Origin: a bacterium
GTDB lineage: Bacteria > Myxococcota_A > Bradymonadia > UBA7976 > UBA1532
Direction: 5' to 3'
Assembly (NCBI GenBank): GCA_030427205.1
Contig: JAUHXC010000014.1
Location: 1 to 64,000, forward strand
DNA length: 64,000 bases
Shown here: piece by piece, positions 38,541 through 45,603 of the stretch
How the letters are laid out: each line of letters opens with the position of its first letter
Numbering within the stretch: the stretch's first letter is position 1
The notes under the pieces: model-generated
What the model was told of the DNA's origin: nothing
Databases searched by the model: none
What the model saw: the letters and a program-made list of their open reading frames with translations, nothing else
Position numbers and translations under genes: made by a program

Positions 38541-38836
38541 TGCTCGAGCATCGCCATGGCTCCCGGGATGTGTCTGCGGGCAAGACCACCATCGCCGACG
38601 TCACCGTCGCCGGGCAGCACCCCCGGCTGCGGCTGCGGTCGGACCAGCCGTGCATCGCGCGGGTCTTCGTCAAGGGCGCGGCCGGCGACGAGCTGCTCGA
38701 AGAGGTCGCCCTCGTCGCGCTCGTGACCCGCGGGGTCGCGCTGCCGGCGACGCTCGGCGGGCTCGGCTTGAAGGTCAACGTCGAGGCGAACGCGCCCTGC
38801 ACTGTCTTTCACGAGGTGACGTGGTGGAACGGCTGA
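38540..38836 (+). CDS. small beta-rich late protein, 98 aa
   Basis: ATG overlaps the upstream stop by one base (TGATG). The sequence MLEHRHGSRDVSAGKTTIAD and LGLKVNVEANAPCTVFHEVT is all-beta in appearance. Possibly a minor capsid or penton-type protein; no family known. Confidence 0.55.
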   Translation: MLEHRHGSRDVSAGKTTIADVTVAGQHPRLRLRSDQPCIARVFVKGAAGDELLEEVALVALVTRGVALPATLGGLGLKVNVEANAPCTVFHEVTWWNG

Positions 38837-39546
38837 GGCGACTCATCGGTCGTCGCCCGTGGGTGGCGGCGGCGCTCGGCCTCGCGACCGTGGTCGCGAT
38901 GACCGGCAGCCTCGGGACGCGTTACCCGGCTCACCCGGCGGGCGCCTACGGCCCGGTCTGGAAGGGCCGCCGCCCGCCCGGCCTGCCCGGCTCGGCCCGA
39001 CGCTGCGGCGACAAAGGATCGGCCGCGGCCTTCATCGTGCGCGCCGCGGCGCGCACGGGGCTCGGTGACACCTTCGTCGACTGGTGCCTGAGCATCGCGG
39101 TCACCGAGTCGGGTGTGATGCTCGCCCGGCCCGCCAACAACTTCGACGCGCGCCCGCCTCACCAGCGCGGCGGGGCTGCGCTCATCACAGCCTGGGGTGT
39201 CTACCAGTGGAACGCACCCGCAGGGTGGCATGCCACCCACATGGCTGACATCGGCATCGCTGGCGTGCGGGTGCCTGGGGGCCGCGACTGGCGACCCTGG
39301 CAGGACTCGCTCGCCGACGAGGTCGGCCGCCCAATCGAGATGTACCGCCAGATCTGGCGGTGGGTGCTCGAGCACGGCGGCAGCGAGAGGGACGCCGCTC
39401 GAGGCTGCCGCGTATGGCATGCCCAGAGCGGCACGGGGAAGCGATATCTGGCAGCGGGCGCCGCTCGAGGATGGCCCGCCGCCTGGACCGGAGTCGCCGG
39501 CGATCTGCGAGCGCGGATCGACCGACATCACAGGGGAGTCGTCTGA
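38821..39546 (+). CDS. membrane-anchored lytic transglycosylase-like protein, 241 aa
   Basis: GTG start at 38821 with GAGGT upstream; overlaps the previous gene by 16 bp. An N-terminal span (WVAAALGLATVVAMTGSLG) is followed by a lysozyme-like domain with LSIAVTESGVMLARPANNFD, where the Glu of TESG is the probable catalytic acid, and WGVYQWNAPAGW. Tailless membrane phages carry such enzymes for genome entry. Confidence 0.6.
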   Translation: MVERLRRLIGRRPWVAAALGLATVVAMTGSLGTRYPAHPAGAYGPVWKGRRPPGLPGSARRCGDKGSAAAFIVRAAARTGLGDTFVDWCLSIAVTESGVMLARPANNFDARPPHQRGGAALITAWGVYQWNAPAGWHATHMADIGIAGVRVPGGRDWRPWQDSLADEVGRPIEMYRQIWRWVLEHGGSERDAARGCRVWHAQSGTGKRYLAAGAARGWPAAWTGVAGDLRARIDRHHRGVV

Positions 39547-40410
39547 ATGGCGCAGCAGCAGACCGAAGAGCAGCTCCACGAGCTGGCGTGCATCAAGGCG
39601 AAGTGGACGCCGCTCGAGGGCCTCAGCCGCCCGCGGACGGTGATCGTCGAGAACGATACGGCCGACGTCGTCCGCATCGGCTGGACCCTCGACGCCCAAG
39701 GGAACCCGGTCGCCGCCTGCCGGCTCAAGCCGGGCGAGCGCCGCAACTTCGGGTTCGCGGTCGGCTGGGGCCCATCGGCCCTGTACGCCTTCACCGACGA
39801 GGCCGGCACGCTGTGGGTCGAGGAGTCACAGCACGAGCGGGCCGTCATCGAGGCCGCCAACCCGGGGCAGGCGCCGCAGCCGAAGCGCAAGACGGCGGCG
39901 ATCTTCAAGCTGCCGGCGCCGGCGGCCACCGACTTCACCACCGTGCACGCCGCGCACAACGCCGCGGCCGGGGTCGTCTGGCCGGCGCCAGTGGGCGCGC
40001 TGCCCGAGCCGCGCAACGTCGTCCTCTCGTTCGACGCGGCCTGGACCGGCGGCGCGGTGAAGGTCACCGGCGTCGACCAGTACGGCGTCCCCGCCGTCGA
40101 GTCGGTCGTGCCGCCGGGCGGTGGTGGCACCACGCCGACCGTCGCGGTCTTCGCCGAGGTGCACAGCCTCGTGCAGAACAACGTCGGTGTCGGCACCGCC
40201 TCGGCCGGCATCGGCCGCAAGCTGGGGGTCACCACCCCCGACGGTGACCTGGCCTCGACCGGCGAGGTGATGGGCTTCTTCGGCGGCGTCCTGGTCAGCG
40301 ACGTGGTCGTCGACGCGGTGCACGACGCCTTCGAGGTGCCACCGGGCACCGCGCTCGACGGCGCGACCGATCTGGTCGTCGTCTGCGGGCACTACCACAA
40401 CCACGCCTGA
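39547..40410 (+). CDS. unknown virion protein, 287 aa
   Basis: ATG immediately after the previous stop (MAQQQTEEQLHELACIKAKW). Two beta-rich halves (RTVIVENDTADVVRIGWTLD; RNVVLSFDAAWTGGAVKVTG), then a Gly-rich linker and GEVMGFFGGVLVSDVVVDAV. The composition suits a surface or minor capsid protein. A partial palindrome follows in the intergenic space (about 40410-40440). Confidence 0.5.
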   Translation: MAQQQTEEQLHELACIKAKWTPLEGLSRPRTVIVENDTADVVRIGWTLDAQGNPVAACRLKPGERRNFGFAVGWGPSALYAFTDEAGTLWVEESQHERAVIEAANPGQAPQPKRKTAAIFKLPAPAATDFTTVHAAHNAAAGVVWPAPVGALPEPRNVVLSFDAAWTGGAVKVTGVDQYGVPAVESVVPPGGGGTTPTVAVFAEVHSLVQNNVGVGTASAGIGRKLGVTTPDGDLASTGEVMGFFGGVLVSDVVVDAVHDAFEVPPGTALDGATDLVVVCGHYHNHA

Positions 40411-40456
40411 GCGCCCCGCTGGGTGCTCGAGCAGACACTGGGACGGAGGTCGGACG

Positions 40457-41026
40457 GTGATTCACGACGATAGCCTGGGGTTCAACCCCTTCTCGGCCGA
40501 CGACTGGCGCGGTGTCGCCAACGCCGGCGCCGGCTTCGTGGAGGCGGCCGCCGGTGTCGCCGACGACTTCGACGTCCCGGGGGCGGGCACCGTCCGCAAG
40601 GGGGCGCGCAAGGTCAAGAACGCGACCCGCAAGCGCCCGCGGAAGCGAAAGACCAGGCCGCCGTCCCGCGAGGCGATCCGCGCCCGCCGGGTGCAGATCA
40701 TCCGCCTGATGGCCGCCAGCCGCAGCAGCGCCGCGTGCAAGCGCGTGGTCGCCGCTGAGCGGGCCCGGGATGGCTCGAACAAGGCCCTGTGGTCGGCCGG
40801 GTTCGAGCGGGTCATCACCGGCACCTGCGCCCGCAAGCCGGGCGGCAAGCGGACCTCGGCCAAGCCGCCGACCGGCCGCAAGACCAAGGGCGTGCGCAAG
40901 CCGGGCCGCCGCAGAGCGCCGGCGCCGGCGCCGACGCCGGCGTCGGCGGGCGGCATGAGCACGCTGACCAAGGTCGCCCTCGCCGCGGGTGTGGTCTACG
41001 GCGCCCGCGAACTCGGGGTCATCTGA
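40457..41026 (+). CDS. basic protein with C-terminal membrane segment, 189 aa
   Basis: GTG start (MIHDDSLGFNPFSADDWRGV). The centre is rich in Lys/Arg (RKRPRKRKTRPPSREAIRAR), a second region has RRRAPAPAPTPAS, and the C-terminus is one span (TLTKVALAAGVVYGARELG). Architecture resembles the other basic-plus-membrane late proteins of element B. Confidence 0.55.
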   Translation: MIHDDSLGFNPFSADDWRGVANAGAGFVEAAAGVADDFDVPGAGTVRKGARKVKNATRKRPRKRKTRPPSREAIRARRVQIIRLMAASRSSAACKRVVAAERARDGSNKALWSAGFERVITGTCARKPGGKRTSAKPPTGRKTKGVRKPGRRRAPAPAPTPASAGGMSTLTKVALAAGVVYGARELGVI

Positions 41027-41469
41027 TGTCGGCTGCAGCCCGGGCCTACAACGGCCAGATCGGCCGCCGCTTCGGCGTCCGGCCGCGTGGCGGCGTCGAC
41101 CTCGGCGGCGCGCTCTTCGTCGAGTGGACCCGGAACCTGCAGCGGGTGCTCACGCCCCAGCTCGTCGACGGCAAATTCGGGCCGAAGACCATCGCGGCCG
41201 CCTGGCGTGAGCTGCGCAGCGACCGCCAGGGCCTCGCCGCCGAGATTCGGGGGGTCGTCGACCTGTCGAACGCCCGAACCAACCCCGCCCCTCGAGGGGC
41301 ACCCGTAGTCGCGATCCCGCCGGCGCCGCCGGCACCCAAGAAGCGAGGCCGCGGCGCGTTGCTCGCCGCGACCCTCCTCATCGGTCTCACCCCGCCCGGC
41401 CGCCAGTGGGTGCGCGGGCTTGTCGCCGGCCTCATGGACGGCATTCGCAAGAGAAGGAGCTCGTCATGA
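41026..41469 (+). CDS. peptidoglycan-binding-like membrane protein, 147 aa
   Basis: ATG overlapping the previous TGA by one base. LTPQLVDGKFGPKTIAAAWR matches the signature of the PG_binding_1 fold (DGxFGPKT). A Pro/Ala linker follows, then a C-terminal span (ALLAATLLIGLTPPG) and a basic end. It may help anchor or open the cell wall at entry. Confidence 0.55.
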   Translation: MSAAARAYNGQIGRRFGVRPRGGVDLGGALFVEWTRNLQRVLTPQLVDGKFGPKTIAAAWRELRSDRQGLAAEIRGVVDLSNARTNPAPRGAPVVAIPPAPPAPKKRGRGALLAATLLIGLTPPGRQWVRGLVAGLMDGIRKRRSSS

Positions 41470-42365
41470 GCCAGCAGAGCCACAAGACGGTCAACGGCGG
41501 CGCCGACGCCTGGAGCGGCGCGCCCGTCGATCTGGGCTTCCTCGCCGAGTCGATCATCCTGCGCAACACCAGCGCCAACCCGGCGAAGATCCGGTTCGGT
41601 GCCGACGGCGACGAGGTGCTGACCCTCGACGCCGCCGGCGGCGAGCTGGACGTCGTCCAGCAGCGGTTCCCCCTGCGGGCCGACCGGGTGCAGATCATCG
41701 ACGCCTTCGGCGACGGCGGCGCCGTGGCCGTCGAGATCCTCGCCGCCGAGCGGGGGGACCTGGCGGTCTTCCCCCGGGGGCCCCAGGGCCCGGCCGGCCC
41801 GGCGGGTGCGGCCGGTCCCGCCGGCGCTGCAGGGGCGGCCGGCGCTGCCGGCCCCGCCGGTGCGGTCGGCCCGGCCGGTCCCGCCGGCCCCGCGGGCCCC
41901 GCCGGGCCGGCGCCGAGCGCGGGGCTGGTGTCGGTGGTCTTCATCGGGCAGCTGCTCGGCGACCTGGCTGTCGCCGGCACCGCCGACGAGGTCCTGGCCT
42001 TCGACTCCGAGATCCGGGACACGGACAACCGCTACGACACCGTCTCCGGCGTCTTCACCGCCGGCGTCGGCGCCGACTACCGCTTCGTCGGCAAGGCATA
42101 CGACACCGGCAACAGCAACGACGCGGCGCTGACGCTCGAGATCAGCACCGACGGCGGCGCCACCTGGACCGAGGTCGCCCGCGGCAGCGTCAGCGCCGGG
42201 TCGACCAACTCGACGTCGGGCCTCAACTGGGTGCAGGCGCTCAACGCCGGCAACCAGGCCCGCTTCAAGGTGGACAACGTCGACGGCACCGCCATCACCG
42301 TCCGCGGCGCGACCGCCGCCGGCTTCAACGCCACCCACGCCTACATCGAGCAGATCACCACCTGA
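41466..42365 (+). CDS. collagen-like / C1q-like spike protein, 299 aa
   Basis: ATGA overlap. An N-terminal virion-binding domain of about 95 residues leads to about 45 residues of GXX collagen repeats (GPAGPAGAAGPAGAAGAAG), then a C-terminal domain starting LVSVVFIGQLLGDLAVAGTA. It contains a C1q/TNF-like pattern (YDTVSGVFTAGVGADYRFVG; LTLEISTDGGATWTEVARGS). Trimeric receptor-binding spike is the likely role; PRD1 P5 has a comparable collagen-like shaft. Confidence 0.7.
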   Translation: MSQQSHKTVNGGADAWSGAPVDLGFLAESIILRNTSANPAKIRFGADGDEVLTLDAAGGELDVVQQRFPLRADRVQIIDAFGDGGAVAVEILAAERGDLAVFPRGPQGPAGPAGAAGPAGAAGAAGAAGPAGAVGPAGPAGPAGPAGPAPSAGLVSVVFIGQLLGDLAVAGTADEVLAFDSEIRDTDNRYDTVSGVFTAGVGADYRFVGKAYDTGNSNDAALTLEISTDGGATWTEVARGSVSAGSTNSTSGLNWVQALNAGNQARFKVDNVDGTAITVRGATAAGFNATHAYIEQITT

Positions 42366-42369
42366 TTCT

Positions 42370-42403
42370 GCCCCGCTGCGTCGCCGGCGACGCAGCGGGA
42401 CGC
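42370..42403. repeat. intergenic B-type palindrome
   Basis: GCCCCGCTGCGTCGCC and GGCGACGCAGCGGGACGC form a nearly perfect long stem just after the spike gene, so it could also act as a transcription terminator or mRNA-stability hairpin. Confidence 0.7.
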
Positions 42404-42420
42404 TCTCGCCGATTCAATTC

Positions 42421-42455
42421 CGCCCCGCTGCGCCCAGCTGGCCGCAGCGGGGCGC
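42421..42455. repeat. intergenic B-type palindrome, tandem with the previous one
   Basis: CGCCCCGCTG (42421-42430) and CAGCGGGGCGC (42445-42455). Its inner 32 bases are identical to the copy at 25035-25066. Confidence 0.75.
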
Positions 42456-42477
42456 TCGCGGCCCTTGGGGGGAACCA

Positions 42478-42764
42478 TGGACCCGTGTGATCAGATCGCC
42501 CAGGTGGCGATGACGTACGACCTGCGCACGCTCGTCGCCCTGCGCGCCGCCTGCAGGCGCATGCCCGACCTCGAGGGGGCCTCCGAGCGCGCCCAGCTGC
42601 TGCTGCTGCTCGCCGTCGCCTCTGACGCTGGCATCGACGCCGACGTCGCCCTCGCCATCGCCCAGGCCGGCGGGCTCGAGCACAACACCGCCCTCGAGTT
42701 CGTCGCCAACCTCGGCGACGAGAGCCCCGACGCCCGGCTGCAGCGCGCCCTCGAGGCGGCGTGA
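42478..42764 (+). CDS. unknown helical protein, 95 aa
   Basis: Begins MDPCDQIAQVAMTYDLRTLV after GGGGGGAACC. All-helical with leucine-rich stretches (SERAQLLLLLAVASDAGIDA). Its stop overlaps the next GTG start. Function unknown. Confidence 0.55.
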
Positions 42765-43129
42765 GGTGGTGGGGGCGGCTGCGCCTCTGGTGGTACCTGC
42801 AGGTCGGCGCGGTCGAAGCCCGTGTTCGGAAGTCGTCAGTGGGCACAGTCATCAGGTGCCAGCTACGATGGAGCGCCACCCGCTGGGTGGACGTGGTCGT
42901 CGACACCCCGCGACGGGCGTGGGTGGTCAAGATGGGGCCGCTGCGCGGCCAGGGGGGGATCGAATGGGCACGAAGCCCTCGAAGCCGGCGCAGGCCTCCG
43001 AGCGGCGCCATTGCATCCAGTGCGGGGCGGCGCTCGCCCGCCGGCGCCGGAAGACGTTCACCGGGTACTGCGGCAGCTGCTACCGCTCGAGGCCGATCGA
43101 CGCGAAAGCGGGGGGCGCGCGGGCGCTGA
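42761..43129 (+). CDS. possible small basic protein, 122 aa
   Basis: GTG start overlapping the previous TGA as GTGA (MRWWGRLRLWWYLQVGAVEA). The first 65 residues look protein-like (RCQLRWSATRWVDVVVDTPR); the rest overlaps the zinc-ribbon gene in another frame and is Arg/Ser-rich. The 3' boundary may therefore not be meaningful. Confidence 0.35.
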   Translation: MRWWGRLRLWWYLQVGAVEARVRKSSVGTVIRCQLRWSATRWVDVVVDTPRRAWVVKMGPLRGQGGIEWARSPRSRRRPPSGAIASSAGRRSPAGAGRRSPGTAAAATARGRSTRKRGARGR

Positions 43130-43278
43130 CCCCGGAACGCCGCATTCAACTCACTCGCATGTCAGAGGCGCTGGGGGCCGAGGGCCGGCTCTCACTGCCC
43201 GTGCCCGAGCTGCTCGAGCTGCTCGCGGCGACGCTGCCGCTGCGGGCGGCCAACGACGACGTCGAAGTCGGGGCGTAG
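42964..43278 (+). CDS. zinc-ribbon protein, 104 aa
   Basis: ATG after a G-rich site (GGGGGGGATCGA). CIQCGAALARRRRKTFTGYC plus GSC forms a zinc ribbon near residues 17-40, followed by a helical C-terminus (RIQLTRMSEALGAEGRLSLP). Probably a DNA- or RNA-binding regulator near the right end of element B. Confidence 0.6.
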   Translation: MGTKPSKPAQASERRHCIQCGAALARRRRKTFTGYCGSCYRSRPIDAKAGGARALTPERRIQLTRMSEALGAEGRLSLPVPELLELLAATLPLRAANDDVEVGA

Positions 43279-43281
43279 CAC

Positions 43282-43455
43282 CGTCGCGGGCCCGTCGCGG
43301 GGCCGAGGCGGGCCCGAGGCGGGCAGGGGTGGGGCCCGTCGCGGGTCCGCTGCGGGCAGGGGTGGGGCAAGGGTGGGGCCCGTCGCGGGTCCCGTCGCGG
43401 GCCCGCTGCGGGCAGGGGTGGGCAAGGGTGGGGCCCGTCGCGGGCTCGATGCGGG
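43282..43455 (+). repeat. G-rich degenerate tandem repeats
   Basis: About 170 bp of irregularly repeated GTCGCGGGCCCG, GCGGGCAGGGGTGGGG and similar words between the zinc-ribbon gene and a leftward regulator. Many G tracts could form quadruplexes on the plus strand. A B-type palindrome (43456-43492) directly follows. No gene is supported here. Confidence 0.7.
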
Positions 43456-43492
43456 GCGCCCCGCTGGGCTCGATCGCGGGGCAGCGGGGCGC
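43456..43492. repeat. intergenic B-type palindrome
   Basis: GGCGCCCCGCTG and CAGCGGGGCGC at the 3' end of a leftward regulator gene. Confidence 0.65.
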
Positions 43493-43495
43493 GAA

Positions 43496-43786
43496 TCAGG
43501 TGTCGGATGGACGCCGCACCCACTCCGGGTGGTAGTCCGAGCCAGCCTGCAGCGCCTCGGGCGGGCAGTCGACGCCACCCAGACGGCTGATCGCGGCAGC
43601 GATGTCTTCTGCACAGATGCCATCGCGACGCGCCCCGAGGGGCGTGTCGCCTCGAGTCTCCCAATGGCTAATCGCGCTTCTGTCGAGACCCAACTCGCGG
43701 GCGACAGCTGCTTTGGTGAGGTTGGCGATGCCGCAGGCGGCGTTCAGTCGCCAACGACGTTCGTCTGCTGGGGCCATGTCACGCAT
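43496..43786 (-). CDS. XRE-type regulator, 96 aa
   Basis: Begins MRDMAPADERRWRLNAACGI. KAAVARELGLDRSAISHWET is a clear helix-turn-helix, and EDIAAAISRLGGVDCPPEAL a short dimer-like C-terminus. Small regulators of this form near an att end often control excision. Divergent from the next rightward gene; the gap contains TTGACACCCGGCCGGGCGTC, an inverted TTGAC/GTCAA pair. Confidence 0.65.
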   Translation of the reverse strand: MRDMAPADERRWRLNAACGIANLTKAAVARELGLDRSAISHWETRGDTPLGARRDGICAEDIAAAISRLGGVDCPPEALQAGSDYHPEWVRRPSDT

Positions 43787-43858
43787 GGCCGTACTGTCGC
43801 AGAATTCGAGGGGCGCTACAACGGTGTTGACACCCGGCCGGGCGTCAACGATGCTGCC

Positions 43859-44308
43859 ATGAGAAGGGGCGACGCCATCCCGTTCAAGAAGCGGCGCCGC
43901 CCCAAGCACAACCGCCGCCGGATGGCGGCAGGAGGCGCAGCGATGATGCCCGATCGAGACACGCAGAACCAGCACAACGACGCGCTGGTGAACTTCATGA
44001 CGATGGTGATGACCGAGATCCCGATGGCGCGCTGGCGGACGTTGGTGTGGCAGACGCTCGATGGTGGGCAGGTGCACTGGCACGCTGCAGGCGACGTGGG
44101 ACCGAGCGCGATCGAGGTCTCGTGGACGCCCGGCCTCGACGAATCGTGGTGGCTGCAGGTCGCGCTCGAGGGCTTCAGCATCGACCCGTTCACCGGCGCC
44201 TCGCTCGAGGCGGCCGTCACCCAGCTCCGCGCCGGCGTGACCCCGCTGGCGGCCCTCGTGGAGCTCGACGCGCCGAGCTGCAGCGGGCGCGTTCGAAAAG
44301 GCGCCTGA
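43859..44308 (+). CDS. unknown protein at the right end of element B, 149 aa
   Basis: Begins MRRGDAIPFKKRRRPKHNRR: a basic start, then a folded domain (LVNFMTMVMTEIPMARWRTL; SAIEVSWTPGLDESWWLQVA). A later start (MMPDRDTQNQHND) is also possible. It is the last gene before the right att core. Function unknown. Confidence 0.55.
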   Translation: MRRGDAIPFKKRRRPKHNRRRMAAGGAAMMPDRDTQNQHNDALVNFMTMVMTEIPMARWRTLVWQTLDGGQVHWHAAGDVGPSAIEVSWTPGLDESWWLQVALEGFSIDPFTGASLEAAVTQLRAGVTPLAALVELDAPSCSGRVRKGA

Positions 44309-44327
44309 TGACTCCGTGGCACGTAGC

Positions 44328-44343
44328 GGGCACTTAACGCAAA
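44328..44343 (+). repeat. arm-type repeat near the right end of element B
   Basis: GGGCACTTAACGCAAA, identical to 18264-18279 in the same orientation. The 44309-44494 interval has no gene and contains this repeat, palindromes at 44392-44438 and a terminator. Confidence 0.55.
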
Positions 44344-44391
44344 ATGGGCTGTATGCCTTGCCCCGTAAGGGTTGCCGGCTTTCGGGTAAGT

Positions 44392-44438
44392 GCCCCGCTG
44401 TGGCCGACAACCCATAGCGGGACGCTCCAGCGGGGCGC
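44392..44438. repeat. compound B-type palindrome at the right end of element B
   Basis: GCCCCGCTG pairs with TAGCGGGACGC, directly followed by CAGCGGGGCGC. AGCGGGACGCTCCAGCGGGG is shared with the left-end copy (18321-18340). Confidence 0.65.
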
Positions 44439-44456
44439 GGCGTCCTGCCAATAAAA

Positions 44457-44484
44457 AACCCGCTGGCCGAGACTGGCAGCGGGT
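44457..44484 (-). terminator. intrinsic terminator downstream of the tRNA-Phe half site
   Basis: On the minus strand AACCCGCTGCC pairs with GGCCAGCGGGTT around a short loop and runs into six T. It follows the tRNA 3' half at 44495 and is equivalent in place to 18106-18139. Confidence 0.75.
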
Positions 44485-44494
44485 TTCGCGCGTT

Positions 44495-44538
44495 GTGCCC
44501 AGGGGCGGATTCGAACCACCGACACGCGGATTTTCAGA
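44495..44538 (-). repeat. attachment-site repeat: 3' half of tRNA-Phe(GAA), right copy
   Basis: Identical over 44 bp and in the same orientation as 18145-18188. To the right, where an intact tRNA-Phe would continue into its 5' half, the sequence is unrelated, so the complete tRNA gene must lie beyond the window or has been lost. Confidence 0.9.
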
Positions 44539-44631
44539 TCCCGTGTCGCACGCTGGAAACGTAAGCCAGACGGGCGCTGGCGTCAAGGGCCAAAAAGCTT
44601 GCCCCGTATTTGCCCCAGGTTCTGCCCTATT

Positions 44632-44803
44632 GGTCGAGGCCCGACTTCTCGTGCAGGCGCTTGGCCACGCGCAAGACCTCATCGCCGACGTGAAGCCCAC
44701 CACCACCACCGAGCGCCTCCTGCTGTTCACGGTGCGGCAGCTCGTGGCCGCCGGCGAAGGCCTTGCCGCCGTGCTTCCGCCTGAAGGCGACGAGCAGGCG
44801 TAG
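44632..44803 (+). CDS. possible small or truncated helical protein, 56 aa
   Basis: A TTG start opens a frame encoding LVEARLLVQALGHAQDLIAD and RLLLFTVRQLVAAGEGLAAV, with strong amphipathic helix character. It begins within 100 bp of the att core and may be the 3' end of a gene cut by insertion. No solid ribosome binding site. Confidence 0.3.
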
Positions 44804-44868
44804 CCCACCGCGATTGCGGTGGGCGTCTTTCATGTGGGCAAATGTGGGCACGCCTTCCTCAGGTGCGG

Positions 44869-45018
44869 CTACTTGCGCGGCGGGTTGTTGCCGCGACCAC
44901 CACCGGAGGGCTTGCCCGTCGTGCTTGGGCCATTGGGCGGACGAGGGCGACCGCCCCCGCCTCCACCACCACCGCGACCCCCACGACCACCTTTGCCGCC
45001 ACCACTGTTCTTGCCCAT
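44869..45018 (-). CDS. Gly-rich small protein, 49 aa
   Basis: ATG after GGGAGAG (six bases away). The sequence is MGKNSGGGKGGRGGRGG followed by a Gly run, then TTGKPSGGGRGNNPPRK. Small Gly-rich proteins with this type of ending occur near mobile-element integrases, but the role is unknown. Confidence 0.5.
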   Translation of the reverse strand: MGKNSGGGKGGRGGRGGGGGGGGRPRPPNGPSTTGKPSGGGRGNNPPRK

Positions 45019-45198
45019 GCTCGTCTCTCCCGTTTCGGCTGGGCAGATGCCCAGCACAGCTATTGCGATTCCCGCTGGCCAGCACGGCGTAGCGGACCTC
45101 GTTGAGGGACGGTGCGCTCCGATCACGCACTGTCAAGGGCATGGTCAGTGGATTGTACGATTTGTTCTCGGGTGCCGTGGAGATCTCGTCGTATCCAC

Positions 45199-45417
45199 CT
45201 ACTCCTGGCTGAGGTGCATCAACTCGTCGAGCAACACGCGCCTACGACCATTCCTGCCCGGCTTGAACGCTATCAGGTCGTGCTCGCGAATCAGGAGCTT
45301 GGTTCCGGTGATGCGGTGTGCGAGTTGGCCATCGTCCAGCAGGTGCACGACGTTGTCACCCGAGATGTTGAGCACGCGGGCGCCTTGCTTTCGGATTTCA
45401 CACCTTCGGTCCAGCAT
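45199..45417 (-). CDS. excisionase-family antitoxin-like protein, 72 aa
   Basis: The pattern ARVLNISGDNVVHLLDDGQL, HRITGTKLLIREHDLIAF, RRRVLLDELMHLSQE closely follows MerR/excisionase-type antitoxins that normally precede a PIN-domain toxin. No toxin gene is present next to it; its N-terminus also looks slightly degraded. It is probably an orphan remnant or has been recruited as a regulator. It overlaps the end of the 67-aa gene by 20 bp. Confidence 0.6.
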   Translation of the reverse strand: MLDRRCEIRKQGARVLNISGDNVVHLLDDGQLAHRITGTKLLIREHDLIAFKPGRNGRRRVLLDELMHLSQE

Positions 45418-45602
45418 GCGCCAAGACAGGCATGCTGCCGCTTTGAGTGCTCCGTCTTGGTGGACGGTGAGCGCTGTAGTATCTGCTCGCTCCTTTGGCT
45501 TCTAGTGCTACCAAGCGCAGCCAGACACTTCTTCGTTCCTCGTCTTCGCCGTTGATGGCCTGCATGACCATGGCAATGAACTCATTCTCATTAGGCGTCA
45601 CG
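45398..45602 (-). CDS. unknown 67-aa protein coupled to the membrane sensor-like gene
   Basis: GTG start one base after the upstream stop, with GGGGGAG eight bases before it. Begins MTPNENEFIAMVMQAINGED and has a helical first half and a disordered basic C-terminus. Direct coupling implies joint function with the 402-aa protein. Confidence 0.5.
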
Positions 45603-45603
45603 A

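Noticed and set aside
43291..43455. Pro/Arg-rich leftward peptides from the G-rich repeats
   Set aside because: They are translations of low-complexity repeats without start signals.
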